Positions 18,826 to 28,525 of a DNA stretch of 64,000 bases are shown here, piece after piece. The translations under genes and the position numbers were made by a program. This DNA is from an uncultured Eubacteriales bacterium (GTDB taxonomy: Bacteria > Bacillota > Clostridia > TANB77 > CAG-508): contig CASEOS010000004.1 in the NCBI GenBank assembly GCA_949289635.1, positions 1 to 64,000 on the forward strand, given 5' to 3'. Numbering within the stretch: the first letter of the stretch is position 1; every line of letters starts with the position of its first letter. A model generated the notes under the pieces. It was not told where the DNA came from. It searched no databases and worked only from the letters and a program-made list of their open reading frames with translations.

Positions 18826-19578
18826 TCACATTCCTAAGATTGCTTTTGCACGTTTTACATCATCACTAGTTGCATCTCTAATATTTTCTAAATCATATTG
18901 TAAACCTAATTTTGTCCATTTATATTTACCAATGCTGTGATATGGTAAAATTTCGACTTTTTGAACTGTGCTTAAACTAGAAATAAATTCTTTTAGTTTT
19001 TGTAAATCTTTTTCATCATCTGTAAATCCTGGAACTAATACTTGTCTAATCCAGATAGGAATATGATTGTCATTTAAGTATTTTGCAAATTCCAATTCAA
19101 GTTTATTATCAAATCCAACTAAATTTTTGCATTTTTCACTATCAATGTGTTTAATATCTAGTAAAACTAAGTCTGTTAAAGTTAATAATTGTTTAATATC
19201 ATCTGTTAAAGTCACCATTCCAGAGGTATCAATACAAGTATGGATTTTCTTCTTTTTTAATTTTGTAAATAATTCAATTAAGAATTTTACTTGTAATAAA
19301 GGTTCTCCACCTGAAACAGTCACACCACCATTTGGAGTGATATAATTTTTATATTTTAAAATCATTTTATAAATATCATCAACAGATTGATATTTTCCTT
19401 CTTTCATATCCCAAGTGTCACGATTATGGCAATATTTACATTGTAAATGACAGCCTTGAAGAAATAAAACAAAACGAATTCCTGGACCATCAACAGCACC
19501 AAAGGTTTCTATTGAATGTACTTTTGCATAATATCTTAAATCTTTTTCGTTAACTTTTATGTCTTTATTATCTTCCAT
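18826..19578 (-). CDS. pflA: Pyruvate formate-lyase activating enzyme
   Basis: A 250-residue radical-SAM enzyme that installs the glycyl radical on PflB. The cluster motif is CHLQCKYC (CxxxCxxC) within FLQGCHLQCKYCHNRDTW, followed by VSGGEPLLQ, both diagnostic for PFL-activating enzymes. Length fits the family. AAAGGAG precedes the ATG. The gene follows pflB on the same strand after about 130 bases, a space that holds a GGGAC-loop hairpin (19662-19700), so cotranscription may be attenuated. Confidence 0.96.
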   Translation of the reverse strand: MEDNKDIKVNEKDLRYYAKVHSIETFGAVDGPGIRFVLFLQGCHLQCKYCHNRDTWDMKEGKYQSVDDIYKMILKYKNYITPNGGVTVSGGEPLLQVKFLIELFTKLKKKKIHTCIDTSGMVTLTDDIKQLLTLTDLVLLDIKHIDSEKCKNLVGFDNKLELEFAKYLNDNHIPIWIRQVLVPGFTDDEKDLQKLKEFISSLSTVQKVEILPYHSIGKYKWTKLGLQYDLENIRDATSDDVKRAKAILGM

Positions 19579-19661
19579 ATTCTATAATAGCTCCTTTATT
19601 AAAATCCAAAATGTTATAAATAGAAAAAAGGTTAAAAAGACCACAATTGTTGTGAAATAAT

Positions 19662-19700
19662 CAAGGTTGCCAAATTGGCCCGTCCCCTTTGGCAACCTTG
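19662..19700. repeat. GGGAC-loop hairpin between pflB and pflA
   Basis: CAAGGTTGCCAAA and TTTGGCAACCTTG close a 13-base loop TTGGCCCGTCCCC. On the minus strand the loop reads GGGGACGGGCCAA, the same motif as at 15887-15921, with the same GTTGCC stem core extended by a local CAAG/CTTG pair. It could weaken read-through from pflB into pflA. Confidence 0.8.
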
Positions 19701-19708
19701 ATTGAAAA

Positions 19709-21946
19709 CTAAATTTTTTCATGAATTGTTCTATTAATAACATCTAATTGTTGTTCTCTTGTTAATTTTGTAAAGTTTACAGCATATCCAGATACTCTGA
19801 TGGTTAATTGAGGATAATTTTCTGGATGTTCCATAGCATCAATTAATAAACTTCTATCAAAAACATTGACATTGATATGATGTCCTGTTTGTTTGAAATA
19901 TCCATCTAACATATTCACTAAGTTTGTAATTCTTGTATCTTCATCTTTTCCTAATGTTTTAGGTGTGATTGAGAATGTGTATGAAATTCCATCTTCTGCA
20001 GAATCAAATGGTAATTTTGCAATAGAATTCATAACAGCTAAAGCACCGTTTGTATCTCTTCCATGTAATGGATTTGCACCAGGTCCGAATGGAGCTCCCA
20101 TTCTTCTTCCATCTGGAGTATTTCCAGTAGCTTTTCCGTAAACGACATTTGATGTAATAGTAAGAATAGATAAAGTATGTTTAGAATTTCTGTAAGTTGG
20201 ATATCTTCTTAATTTATTCATAAATGTTTTTACGATGTCAACTGCAATATTGTCTACTCTTTCATCATCATTACCGAATTTAGGATAATCTCCTTCAATT
20301 TCATAATCAACAGCTAGTCCAGTTTCATCTCTAATAACTTTTACTTTTGCATATTTGATTGCAGAAAGTGAATCAGCAACAACAGATAAACCGGCAATAC
20401 CACAAGCCATTGTTCTGATAATATCTTTATCATGAAGCGCCATTTCAATTGCTTCGTAACAATATTTGTCATGCATATAGTGGATAGCATTTAATGCTTT
20501 GATGTAGATTTTTGCTACATAATCCATCATTTGATTGAATTTTTCCATAACTTCATCATAATCTAAATATTCAGAAGTAATTGGAGCAAATTTTGGAGTA
20601 ACTTGTTTTCCAGACATTTCATCTCTACCACCATTGATAGCATATAATAAAGTTTTTGCTAAGTTTGCTCTTGCACCAAAGAATTGCATTTGTTTACCAA
20701 TTTTCATTGGAGAAACACAACAAGCAATTCCATAATCATCTCCTAATGTGATTCTCATTAGATCATCACTTTCATATTGAATAGATGATGTTTTGATAGA
20801 TAAATCTGTTGTATATCTTTTAAATCCATCTGGTAAATTTACAGACCATAAAACAGTTAGGTTTGGTTCTGGAGCTGGTCCTAAATTTTCTAGTGTATGA
20901 AGAATTCTAAAAGAGTTTTTTGTAACTAAAGTTCTTCCATCAATTCCCATACCACCAATACTTTCTGTTACCCATACTGGGTCACCACTAAATAGTTCAT
21001 TATATTCAGGTGTTCTTAAGAAACGAACTAATCTTAATTTCATAACAAAATGATCCATAATTTCTTGAACTTCTTCTTCTGTAATAGTTCCATTTTCTAA
21101 ATCTCTTTCAAAATAGATATCTAAGAAAGTAGAAGTTCTACCAAGACTCATAGCTGCACCATCTTGAGATTTTACAGCACCTAAATATCCAAAGTATAAC
21201 CATTGAACAGCTTCTTTACTATTGTTTGCAGGTTTAGAAATATCAAAACCATATTTTGAAGCCATTGCCTTTAAATCATTTAGTGCTTTGATTTGTTCAC
21301 TGATTTCTTCTCTTTCACGAATAATTTCTTCTGTCATGCAGTCATCATCTAATATTTCTAAATTTTTCTTTTTCTCTTCAATTAACATGTCTACACCATA
21401 TAAAGCAACTCTTCTGTAATCACCAATAATTCTTCCTCTACCATATCCATCTGGTAATCCAGTAAGTAGGTGAGCACTTCTAGCAGCTCTAATATCTGGT
21501 GTATAAACACTAAATACGCCATCATTATGTGTTTTTCTATAGTTGTGAAAAATTTTTTCTACTTCATCATCTACTTTTTTATCATAAGCTTCACAAGCTT
21601 TTTCTACAATACGAATTCCACCATAAGGCATAATGGCTCTTTTTAAAGGAGCATCTGTTTGAAGTCCTACGATTTCTTCTAAATTTTTATCAATATATCC
21701 AGCTTCATAAGCATTAACATTAGAAACTGTTTTTGTATCTATATCTAGTACACCACCTTTAGAAGCTTTTTCTTTTTTATAAAGTTCTAGTACTTCATCC
21801 CATAATTTTTTTGTTTTTTTTGTAGGTCCAACTAAAAATGTTGCATCTCCTTCATAAGGTGTATAGTTTCTTTGAATGAAATCTCTTACATTGATTTCGT
21901 TTTGCCAATCACCATTTTCAAATCCTTTCCATTGTTCAAATTTCAT
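19709..21946 (-). CDS. pflB: Formate C-acetyltransferase (pyruvate formate-lyase)
   Basis: A 745-residue glycyl-radical enzyme that splits pyruvate with CoA into acetyl-CoA and formate. The adjacent active cysteines are in GIACCVSP (about residue 411) and the radical glycine is in RVSGYAV near the C-terminus. Length fits PflB rather than the glycerol dehydratase or choline lyase branches, as do the ACC pair and neighbouring pflA. AAGGAGG lies 9 bases before the ATG. With adhE at 25902 it supplies acetyl-CoA for fermentation to ethanol and acetate. Confidence 0.97.
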   Translation of the reverse strand: MKFEQWKGFENGDWQNEINVRDFIQRNYTPYEGDATFLVGPTKKTKKLWDEVLELYKKEKASKGGVLDIDTKTVSNVNAYEAGYIDKNLEEIVGLQTDAPLKRAIMPYGGIRIVEKACEAYDKKVDDEVEKIFHNYRKTHNDGVFSVYTPDIRAARSAHLLTGLPDGYGRGRIIGDYRRVALYGVDMLIEEKKKNLEILDDDCMTEEIIREREEISEQIKALNDLKAMASKYGFDISKPANNSKEAVQWLYFGYLGAVKSQDGAAMSLGRTSTFLDIYFERDLENGTITEEEVQEIMDHFVMKLRLVRFLRTPEYNELFSGDPVWVTESIGGMGIDGRTLVTKNSFRILHTLENLGPAPEPNLTVLWSVNLPDGFKRYTTDLSIKTSSIQYESDDLMRITLGDDYGIACCVSPMKIGKQMQFFGARANLAKTLLYAINGGRDEMSGKQVTPKFAPITSEYLDYDEVMEKFNQMMDYVAKIYIKALNAIHYMHDKYCYEAIEMALHDKDIIRTMACGIAGLSVVADSLSAIKYAKVKVIRDETGLAVDYEIEGDYPKFGNDDERVDNIAVDIVKTFMNKLRRYPTYRNSKHTLSILTITSNVVYGKATGNTPDGRRMGAPFGPGANPLHGRDTNGALAVMNSIAKLPFDSAEDGISYTFSITPKTLGKDEDTRITNLVNMLDGYFKQTGHHINVNVFDRSLLIDAMEHPENYPQLTIRVSGYAVNFTKLTREQQLDVINRTIHEKI

Positions 21947-22060
21947 AATATTAAAAACCCTCCTTAATTAAGAATAAAATGAAATATAATTAATAATGAT
22001 TTATCAATCAATTCATTTGATTTTCCTTATTTATTATTATTATCATTTTGACCACATAAT

Positions 22061-22089
22061 ATAATACCATATCCATAAAATATAATCAA
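22061..22089 (-). promoter_or_regulatory. Candidate promoter of pflB
   Basis: On the minus strand TTGATT (22089-22084), 17 bases, TATTAT (22066-22061). The leader to the pflB ATG would be about 105 bases. No clear operator is visible. The rest of the 22090-22278 stretch is AT-rich with no supported feature. Confidence 0.45.
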
Positions 22090-22278
22090 TCCAAAATGAA
22101 AATAATTTGATAAACTTGTAAAATAATGTCGATATAAGGAAAATAGTATGGTGTAACTTGTATAAAATTTAAACAGTATATCTTTTGTATGAAAGATAAT
22201 AGATAGTTTCTATTATTAATTACATTTACAAACTAATCATACGAATAAAATTTTAAAAAATCTGTTGCAAAAGCAACA

Positions 22279-22309
22279 AAAAACCAATATTTTTTCAATA
22301 TTGGTTTTT
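22279..22309. terminator. Terminator of the Xre regulator gene
   Basis: AAAAACCAATATT and AATATTGGTTTTT form a perfect hairpin around a short T-rich loop, immediately after the stop of the minus-strand gene. The second small palindrome GTTGC/GCAAC lies next to it at 22263-22277. Confidence 0.8.
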
Positions 22310-22318
22310 GATATAAAA

Positions 22319-22645
22319 TTATTCAGCTTCTGCAATGATTTTGGCGATTTTATAAATTAATCTTTGTTTATGTGCAGGGCAACTTTTTAGTAAATCAGAA
22401 AATTCTTTAGATAGATAATTTTCTGAATCACTAGAAGTACCACTTAAAATATAGCCTTCAGAAACATCTAATAAATTACAAATTTGTGTTAATCTTTTTA
22501 AATTAATATGAGAATTTCCTCTTTCAACTCTACTCAAGAATGCAACAGAAACATCTATTTTTTCTGACAATTCTTCTTGTGTATAGTTTTTAGCAAGTCT
22601 TGCTTGTTTAATTCTTTGACCAATAATATTATAATCTAATGCCAT
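22319..22645 (-). CDS. Xre-family helix-turn-helix regulator
   Basis: A 108-residue protein with a Cro/C1-type HTH at residues 6-60: RIKQARLAKNYTQEELSEKI, SVAFLSRVERGNSHI and LKRLTQICNLLDV. The C-terminal 45 residues form a short helical tail. The layout resembles small SinR-like or single-domain transcription factors; the target is unknown. AGGAAGGTG precedes the ATG at 22645, preferred to the ATG 9 bases upstream. It is divergent from the M23 peptidase gene, with element E3 between their promoters. Confidence 0.88.
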   Translation of the reverse strand: MALDYNIIGQRIKQARLAKNYTQEELSEKIDVSVAFLSRVERGNSHINLKRLTQICNLLDVSEGYILSGTSSDSENYLSKEFSDLLKSCPAHKQRLIYKIAKIIAEAE

Positions 22646-22716
22646 ATATATCACCTTCCTAATTCTTTATTAAAAACAAATACAAAGTATATGTTTACCA
22701 TATAGTCTACGATGAT

Positions 22717-22745
22717 ACTATATAATAATAAATGGAAAAAGTCAA
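22717..22745 (-). promoter_or_regulatory. Promoter of the Xre regulator gene
   Basis: Minus-strand TTGACT (22745-22740), 17-base spacer, TATAGT (22722-22717). It lies 47 bases outside the left arm of element E3. Confidence 0.65.
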
Positions 22746-22792
22746 GGATTTTATTATAAAAGCTAAAAATAGAAGTTATTTTGGTATTGTAT

Positions 22793-23019
22793 TTCACAGT
22801 TTAATCATAGACCTAGAAGCTTATGTTCTTCTAGATTTCATAAATTTCTCGGCTCAATGCGTACTCTAGCCTTTCTAAATCAAAAGCAAACGAGCCTCTC
22901 GCTATTCCCGCTTCCTCATTTGCTTTAAATTAAGAAAGGCTACAAGTACTCCAATCACATTCGAAATTTTATTCAATCTAGAAGAACATAAGCTTCTAGG
23001 TCTATGATTAAACTGTGAA
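22793..23019. repeat. Nested long-hairpin element E3
   Basis: Outer arms of about 46 bp (22793-22838 and 22974-23019, starting TTCACAGTTTAATC) pair almost perfectly. The internal loop has CTCGGCTCAATGCG on the left and CCAATCACATTCGAAA on the right. The inner stem (TAGCCTTTCTAAATC... with AAGAAAGGCTA) closes a loop GAGCCTCTCGCTATTCCCGC. This loop is shared with E5, in which it lies in the opposite orientation. The element is between the outward promoters of the Xre and M23 genes. Confidence 0.88.
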
Positions 23020-23186
23020 CTATAATGTTTTAATCTGAACTTACAGATATTGATAAGCAATTTATGGAAAAGTTAGAAAAAACAAGTAAAAAAGAGATTT
23101 TTAGAGAAAAAGTGCTAATATAAGGAAAAGAAATTTGAAAATTCTGAATAATTTTGATTTTTTATCTAAGATTATGTATACAAAAT

Positions 23187-23215
23187 TTGAAAAAAGGCAA
23201 AATATATAGTATAAT
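23187..23215 (+). promoter_or_regulatory. Promoter of the M23 peptidase gene
   Basis: TTGAAA (23187-23192), a 17-base spacer and TATAAT (23210-23215). The leader is about 35 bases. Confidence 0.7.
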
Positions 23216-23257
23216 ATAGATTAGTCGCGTAAAAAAACATAAAGGAGAGTGGATTTT

Positions 23258-24253
23258 ATTTTAAAAACAAAACTAAAATTTTACACAAAAGCGTTTCTAA
23301 AAATTTTTAACATTACGATTATAGCTTTGGGGATTATTATCGCGATTATTTTAGTAAAATATAAACCAATGTATAAAGTAAGTATTTCTGGTGAAGAACT
23401 TGGATATGTAGAAAATAAACAAGCTTTAGAAGAAACATTAAAAGAAGAAATTACAGAAAGTTCTGATAAAACAATTGAAGATATTAGCTTAAATAAAGAA
23501 CCAGAATATGAGTTAAAATTAGTTAGTAGAACAGAAAATACAGAGGAGAAAGAAGTAGTAGAAGAATTAAAAGAAGAAGCAACAATTACGTATAAATACT
23601 ATGAAATAGCAGTACAAGAAAATGTTATTGAAAAAGTGGATACCAGTGAAGAAGCAGAAGAATTGGTAAAAGAAATAAAAGAAGAAAATGATAGTGAAGA
23701 AATTGATTTAAGTATTGTAGAAAAATATACACAAAATGAAGAAGAAGTAAATACATCAGATTTAGAAGTAGCAAAAGTAAATGTTCAAGAAACAGTGCAA
23801 ACGGCTATACAAGAAATCGAACAACAAAAAGAAGAGGAAGAAAGATGGAATGCTTTACCAAGTATTAATGGTATTAAATTAGCAGTAACACCAATCGAAG
23901 GAAGAATCACTTCTAGATATGGAGTAAGTAGTAACATTAGAAAATCAACACATACAGGCTTAGACATTTCAGCAGTGAAAGGAACAGATATAAAAGTAGT
24001 AGCAGATGGTACAGTAACTGCTGCTAGCTACAATGGTTCATATGGAAACTTAGTAAAAGTAGACCATGGAAATGGTGTAGAAACTTGGTATGCACATACA
24101 AGTAAAATGTATGTAAAAAAAGGAGATACTGTAAAAGCCGGAGATGTCATAGCAGCAGTTGGTTCAACAGGAAATTCAACAGGACCTCATTTACATTTAG
24201 AAATTAGAATAAATGGAGAAACTGTGAATCCACAAAATTATTTATATAAATAA
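23258..24253 (+). CDS. M23-family peptidoglycan endopeptidase, membrane-anchored
   Basis: A protein of about 331 residues. Residues 10-30 are a single membrane helix (IFNITIIALGIIIAIILV), residues 60-180 a very acidic Glu/Lys-rich spacer, and residues 200-331 a LytM/M23 zinc endopeptidase domain: RYGVSSNIRKSTHTGLDIS, DGTVTAA, WYAHTSKM and GPHLHLEI give the His-x-x-x-Asp and HxH ligands. It should cut peptide cross-links outside the membrane; similar proteins act in sporulation or cell separation. The start is problematic: GTG 23249 lies only 1-2 bases after AAAGGAG, while the well-spaced codon (10 bases) is ATT at 23258. A stop codon at 23240 blocks any further upstream start. Confidence 0.85.
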   Translation: MLKTKLKFYTKAFLKIFNITIIALGIIIAIILVKYKPMYKVSISGEELGYVENKQALEETLKEEITESSDKTIEDISLNKEPEYELKLVSRTENTEEKEVVEELKEEATITYKYYEIAVQENVIEKVDTSEEAEELVKEIKEENDSEEIDLSIVEKYTQNEEEVNTSDLEVAKVNVQETVQTAIQEIEQQKEEEERWNALPSINGIKLAVTPIEGRITSRYGVSSNIRKSTHTGLDISAVKGTDIKVVADGTVTAASYNGSYGNLVKVDHGNGVETWYAHTSKMYVKKGDTVKAGDVIAAVGSTGNSTGPHLHLEIRINGETVNPQNYLYK

Positions 24254-24291
24254 AAAAATGCAGGTATATACTTTATACTTGCATTTTTTTA
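24253..24291. terminator. Bidirectional terminator
   Basis: AAAAATGCA..GTATA and TATAC..TGCATTTTTT form a stem with one mismatch between the convergent M23 and kinase-like genes. Confidence 0.8.
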
Positions 24292-24293
24292 TT

Positions 24294-25661
24294 TTAATTT
24301 AATTCCAGAGAGTGTGTTTGCGCATAATTTACATATTTTTGGGCTCTTTGCAAATATTCTCTGTAAAGATTTCCAGATAAGTCTCTGGATATTTCATAAG
24401 AACTGATAATTCCTGTGATTTGTTTTGATAAATCTGTTATATCACCATCATTTATAACAACGTTAGCATAGTCAGTTATATGTTCACAATAACTTTGATA
24501 AGATGTATGATAACCAGACAGATGTTCTTGCATATATTCTGTTTGATCATCTTGATTTGCCTTAGCAAAATCTTCAAATTTCTGACCTTGAATATAAATA
24601 GGGACTACGCTGTTTGGAAATTTTTCTTGTAGAAGTTTAATTGTTGGTATATCACTTATAGATATACTAAATGAGATGCCTTCTTCTAAACCTTTTTTTA
24701 AAATAGATGTATCTATTCCATAGATGTTTCCATAGTTTTCATATTGTAAATCACATGAATCTAAATTGTATTTTTCATCATTAGAACATATTAATTCTGT
24801 ACCATCTTCAGGTCTTCTTTTTCGTGTTGTCATTTTAGGCATAATAACAGAATGAAGAGGTCCGATAACTGAGAGGATTTCTAAAGCATCATCTTTTCCT
24901 GATCCGGGCGAACCTGAAAACACAAAAATTTTTGGAAAATATATATTGGATGATTTCTTTTTTGGGAGAGGTGTTTGTAATATCTTATGTAATTGAAGTT
25001 CTAATGTATCTGTACCATCTTCCATATTTAGTATTGTATAATCAAATATGTTTTTATTATTGATAAATTCAATATAATCTTTTTTCGATTTATCATATCT
25101 TTTTTTAGCACTTTCTGGATTTAAATTTCTTTGTCTTGATATTTCAACAAAATATGAAACATTAGGCAACTCTTTATGAATATAACAAGAGATACATTCA
25201 TTACCATATATATTTTTTAAATCTTTAATAAGGTCAATATTATTAATAATAATGACAACTGTTTTTCCATTTTTGATATAATCATTAATTTCGTCTGTTG
25301 AAAAACCATAATATTCTCCATAATTTATATAAGCCAAAGGGCATTTTTTATTTAAAAAAGCTCTTTTTCTTTGTAGAGATAAGTTTTTTTGTTGAGTCTC
25401 TGTTTTTTCTCCATCATTAAATTCCCCCAATACAGCTCTTATACCAGGATTTTCTCCATTCATTTTCGCTAGTATTTCTTCTTTTCTAAACGGACGAGTT
25501 ACATATTTTGGAACATTTACACAATTGAATTTTTTTGTTAATAAATTTGCAATAAAAGTCTTTCCAGATCCAGACATTCCTGAAAGAATAATGATTTTTC
25601 CTTTTCTAGGAATTTGTGGTTGCAAAGTCTTTATGAATTGCATATGGTCAATCCTTGACAT
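24294..25661 (-). CDS. Tandem guanylate-kinase-like P-loop protein
   Basis: A 455-residue protein made of two P-loop kinase-like halves. The first has GMSGSGKT (about residue 28) and a YVTRPFRKEE segment; the second has SGSPGSGKDD (about residue 252) and MTTRKRRPEDG, both resembling the TTRxxRxGE GMP-binding segment of guanylate kinase. In the second half the Walker Ser/Thr is replaced by Asp. Each half also has a downstream Arg-rich lid-like segment (ISRQRNLNPESAKKRYDKS in the first). A duplicated, diverged guanylate kinase is inferred; whether either half is active is unknown. AGGAG precedes the ATG. It is monocistronic. Confidence 0.7.
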   Translation of the reverse strand: MSRIDHMQFIKTLQPQIPRKGKIIILSGMSGSGKTFIANLLTKKFNCVNVPKYVTRPFRKEEILAKMNGENPGIRAVLGEFNDGEKTETQQKNLSLQRKRAFLNKKCPLAYINYGEYYGFSTDEINDYIKNGKTVVIIINNIDLIKDLKNIYGNECISCYIHKELPNVSYFVEISRQRNLNPESAKKRYDKSKKDYIEFINNKNIFDYTILNMEDGTDTLELQLHKILQTPLPKKKSSNIYFPKIFVFSGSPGSGKDDALEILSVIGPLHSVIMPKMTTRKRRPEDGTELICSNDEKYNLDSCDLQYENYGNIYGIDTSILKKGLEEGISFSISISDIPTIKLLQEKFPNSVVPIYIQGQKFEDFAKANQDDQTEYMQEHLSGYHTSYQSYCEHITDYANVVINDGDITDLSKQITGIISSYEISRDLSGNLYREYLQRAQKYVNYAQTHSLELN

Positions 25662-25786
25662 ATCAAATCTTCTCCTAATTTAAACGATGTATTTACTATA
25701 TCATATTTTACATAATTTTTCAATATAGATTGGGTTGAGAGCAAGACATTTTGTCAAAAAAACTGAAAAATATCTTTTGGATATTA

Positions 25787-25814
25787 TTGACATTTCATAC
25801 CAATCATATATAAT
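25787..25814 (+). promoter_or_regulatory. Promoter of adhE
   Basis: TTGACA (25787-25792), a 16-base spacer and TATAAT (25809-25814), both perfect consensus boxes. The leader is about 80 bases. A second TATAAT-like box occurs at about 25832. I do not see a convincing Rex operator. Confidence 0.75.
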
Positions 25815-25901
25815 GGATTTGTTGAAATCTTTTATAATGAAGTAATAGAAGGTTTTAGAAAACATAGAGCAAATAGGAACTGCTCAAAGAGGAGGTTATT
25901 T

Positions 25902-28514
25902 ATGAGTGATAACGTAAATGAAGAACAAGAAATTAAACAAATGATTGATGATTTAGTACAAAAGGCAAAAGTAGCATCTCAAGAATATTTAAAATTAGAC
26001 CAAGAAACTGTAAACAACATCACAAAAGCAATGGCAATGGCAGGTCTTGAAAATCATATGAGATTAGCAAAAATGGCAGTTGAAGAAACTGGAAGAGGTA
26101 TTTATGAAGATAAAATTACAAAGAATATGTTTGCAACAGAATATATATATCATAGTATCAAATATGAAAAAACAGTTGGTATTATAGATGAAAATGTAGA
26201 AGATGATTATGTAGAAATTGCAGAGCCAATTGGAATTATAGCAGGGGTTACACCTGTTACAAACCCAACATCAACAACGATGTTTAAATCTATCATATCA
26301 GCAAAAACAAGAAATGTTATCATATTTGGTTTTCACCCATCTGCACAAAAATGTAGTGTAGAAGCAGCCAAAATTTTAAGAGAAGCAGCTGTCAAAGCAG
26401 GTGCTCCAGAAAATTGTATTTTATGGATTGAAAAACCAAGTATTACAGCGACAAGATTATTAATGAACCACCCAGATGTTAACTTGATTTTAGCAACAGG
26501 TGGAACAGGCATGGTAAAATCTGCTTATTCTTGTGGAAAACCAGCATTAGGTGTAGGACCTGGAAATGTACCATGTTATATTGATAAAACAGCAAAATTA
26601 GAAACATCAGTAAATGATTTGGTTATGTCAAAATCATTTGACAATGGAATGATTTGTGCATCAGAACAAGCTGTTATTATTGATAAAGAAATCCAAAAAA
26701 GATTTGAAGAATTAATGAAAAAAGCAGGATGTTATTTTGTCAATAAAGAAGAAAAAGAAAAATTAGTCAAGGGTATGTTTGAAAAATTAGAAAATGGAGA
26801 TTACAAATTAAAATCACATGTACCAGGACAATATCCTCATACAATTGCAAAAGAAGCTGGATTTGAAGTTCCAGAAGATACAAAAGTATTAGTAGTTCCA
26901 GAAACAGGTGTTGGAAAAGATTATCCATTCTCAAAAGAAAAATTAAGTCCAGTATTAACATACTATGTTGTAAAAGATGAAAATGAAGGAATACCATTAG
27001 CAGAAAAATTACTAGAATTTGGTGGACTAGGACATTCAGCTGTTATTCATTCTGAAAATAAAGATACGATTTTAAGATTTTCAGAAACCATGAAAGCAGG
27101 AAGAATTATTGTAAATTCTCCATCAACACATGGAGCAATTGGTGATATATATAATACCAATATGCCATCATTAACATTAGGTTGTGGTTCATTTGGTGGA
27201 AACTCAACAACAGCCAATGTATCATCAGTAAATTTAATTAATATAAAAAGAGTTGCCAATAGGAGGGTTAATATGCAATGGTTTAAAGTTCCAGAAAAGA
27301 TATATTTTGAAGCAGGTTCAATTGCTTATTTAGAGAAAATGCCAAATATAGAAAGAGCATTTATTGTAACAGATCCAGGAATGGTAAAATTAGGATATGT
27401 AGACAAAATCTTATATCATTTAAGAAACAGACAACATTATGTACATTCAGAAATTTTTAGTGAAGTAGAATCAGACCCATCATTTGATACTATCATGAAA
27501 GGTGTTGAAGCCATGAAAAACTTCAAACCAGATGTGATTATTGCACTAGGAGGAGGAAGTCCAATTGATGCAGCAAAAGGAATGTGGTTATTCTATGAAC
27601 ATCCAGAAGCAGATCCAGAAGGATTAAAATTAAAATTCATGGATATCAGAAAACGTACATATAAATTCCCTAAATTAGGAGAAAAATGTCAAATGGTAGC
27701 TATTCCAACAACATCAGGTACAGGTTCAGAAGTAACATCATTTGCCGTTATCACAGATAAAGAGAAAAACAAAAAATATCCATTAGCAGATTATGAATTA
27801 ACCCCAGATGTAGCAATTGTAGACCCAGATTTAGTTATGAGCTTGCCAAAATCTATTACAGCAGATACAGGTATGGATGTGTTAACACATGCATTAGAGG
27901 CATATGTTTCTAATATGGCATCTGACTACACAGATGGATTAGCTGAAAAAGCAGTAGAATTGGTATTCCAATACTTAGAACAAGCATATGATGATGGAAC
28001 GAATAAAGTGGCTCGTGAAAAAATGCATAATGCAAGTACCATTGCAGGTATGGCTTTCACAAATGCCTTTTTAGGAGTTAACCATTCAATGGCACATAAA
28101 ATGGGAGCAGAATTCCATTTACCACATGGAAGACTTAATGCCATATTATTACCATATGTGGTAAGATATAACGCTACAAAACCAACAAAATTTGTTTCAT
28201 TCCCTAAATATGAATATTTCATTGCTGATAAAAAATATTCTGAAATAGCAAAAAAAGCAGGATTAAAAGCAAAAACGATGGAAGAGGGAATTAGTAGCTT
28301 AATAGAAAAAATTAAAGAAATGAATGAGCATATGAATATTCCAAAATCATTTAAAGAGGCTGGAATTGATGAACAAGAATTTCTATCAAAAGTGGATATG
28401 TTAGCAGATAGAGCTTTTGAAGATCAATGTACAACAGCTAACCCAAGAGTACCACTAGTATCAGAAATCAAACAAATCTTATTAGATAGTTATTATGGAA
28501 AAGAAGTAAAATAG
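25902..28514 (+). CDS. adhE: Bifunctional acetaldehyde-CoA/alcohol dehydrogenase
   Basis: An 870-residue enzyme that reduces acetyl-CoA to acetaldehyde and ethanol with NADH, forming spirosomes in relatives. The N-terminal aldehyde dehydrogenase part has its catalytic Cys in GMICASEQA (about residue 252). The iron-dependent alcohol dehydrogenase part begins near residue 455 and shows GGGSPIDAAK, IPTTSGTGSEVT and the His-containing GVNHSMAHKMG and LPHGRLNA segments. GAGGAGG precedes the ATG. An internal AGGAGGG with an in-frame ATG at 27273 lies exactly at the domain border. A gene of unknown function follows after 11 bases and is probably in the same transcript. Confidence 0.97.
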   Translation: MSDNVNEEQEIKQMIDDLVQKAKVASQEYLKLDQETVNNITKAMAMAGLENHMRLAKMAVEETGRGIYEDKITKNMFATEYIYHSIKYEKTVGIIDENVEDDYVEIAEPIGIIAGVTPVTNPTSTTMFKSIISAKTRNVIIFGFHPSAQKCSVEAAKILREAAVKAGAPENCILWIEKPSITATRLLMNHPDVNLILATGGTGMVKSAYSCGKPALGVGPGNVPCYIDKTAKLETSVNDLVMSKSFDNGMICASEQAVIIDKEIQKRFEELMKKAGCYFVNKEEKEKLVKGMFEKLENGDYKLKSHVPGQYPHTIAKEAGFEVPEDTKVLVVPETGVGKDYPFSKEKLSPVLTYYVVKDENEGIPLAEKLLEFGGLGHSAVIHSENKDTILRFSETMKAGRIIVNSPSTHGAIGDIYNTNMPSLTLGCGSFGGNSTTANVSSVNLINIKRVANRRVNMQWFKVPEKIYFEAGSIAYLEKMPNIERAFIVTDPGMVKLGYVDKILYHLRNRQHYVHSEIFSEVESDPSFDTIMKGVEAMKNFKPDVIIALGGGSPIDAAKGMWLFYEHPEADPEGLKLKFMDIRKRTYKFPKLGEKCQMVAIPTTSGTGSEVTSFAVITDKEKNKKYPLADYELTPDVAIVDPDLVMSLPKSITADTGMDVLTHALEAYVSNMASDYTDGLAEKAVELVFQYLEQAYDDGTNKVAREKMHNASTIAGMAFTNAFLGVNHSMAHKMGAEFHLPHGRLNAILLPYVVRYNATKPTKFVSFPKYEYFIADKKYSEIAKKAGLKAKTMEEGISSLIEKIKEMNEHMNIPKSFKEAGIDEQEFLSKVDMLADRAFEDQCTTANPRVPLVSEIKQILLDSYYGKEVK

Positions 28515-28525
28515 GAGAGAGGTAA

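Noticed and set aside
18760-19700. GGGAC repeats as remnants of an insertion sequence with transposase
   Set aside because: No transposase fragment is present anywhere in the window; only the hairpins are seen.
25741-25815. Rex operator before adhE
   Set aside because: TTGTCAAAAAAACTG lacks the symmetric TTGT..ACAA pattern expected for Rex binding.
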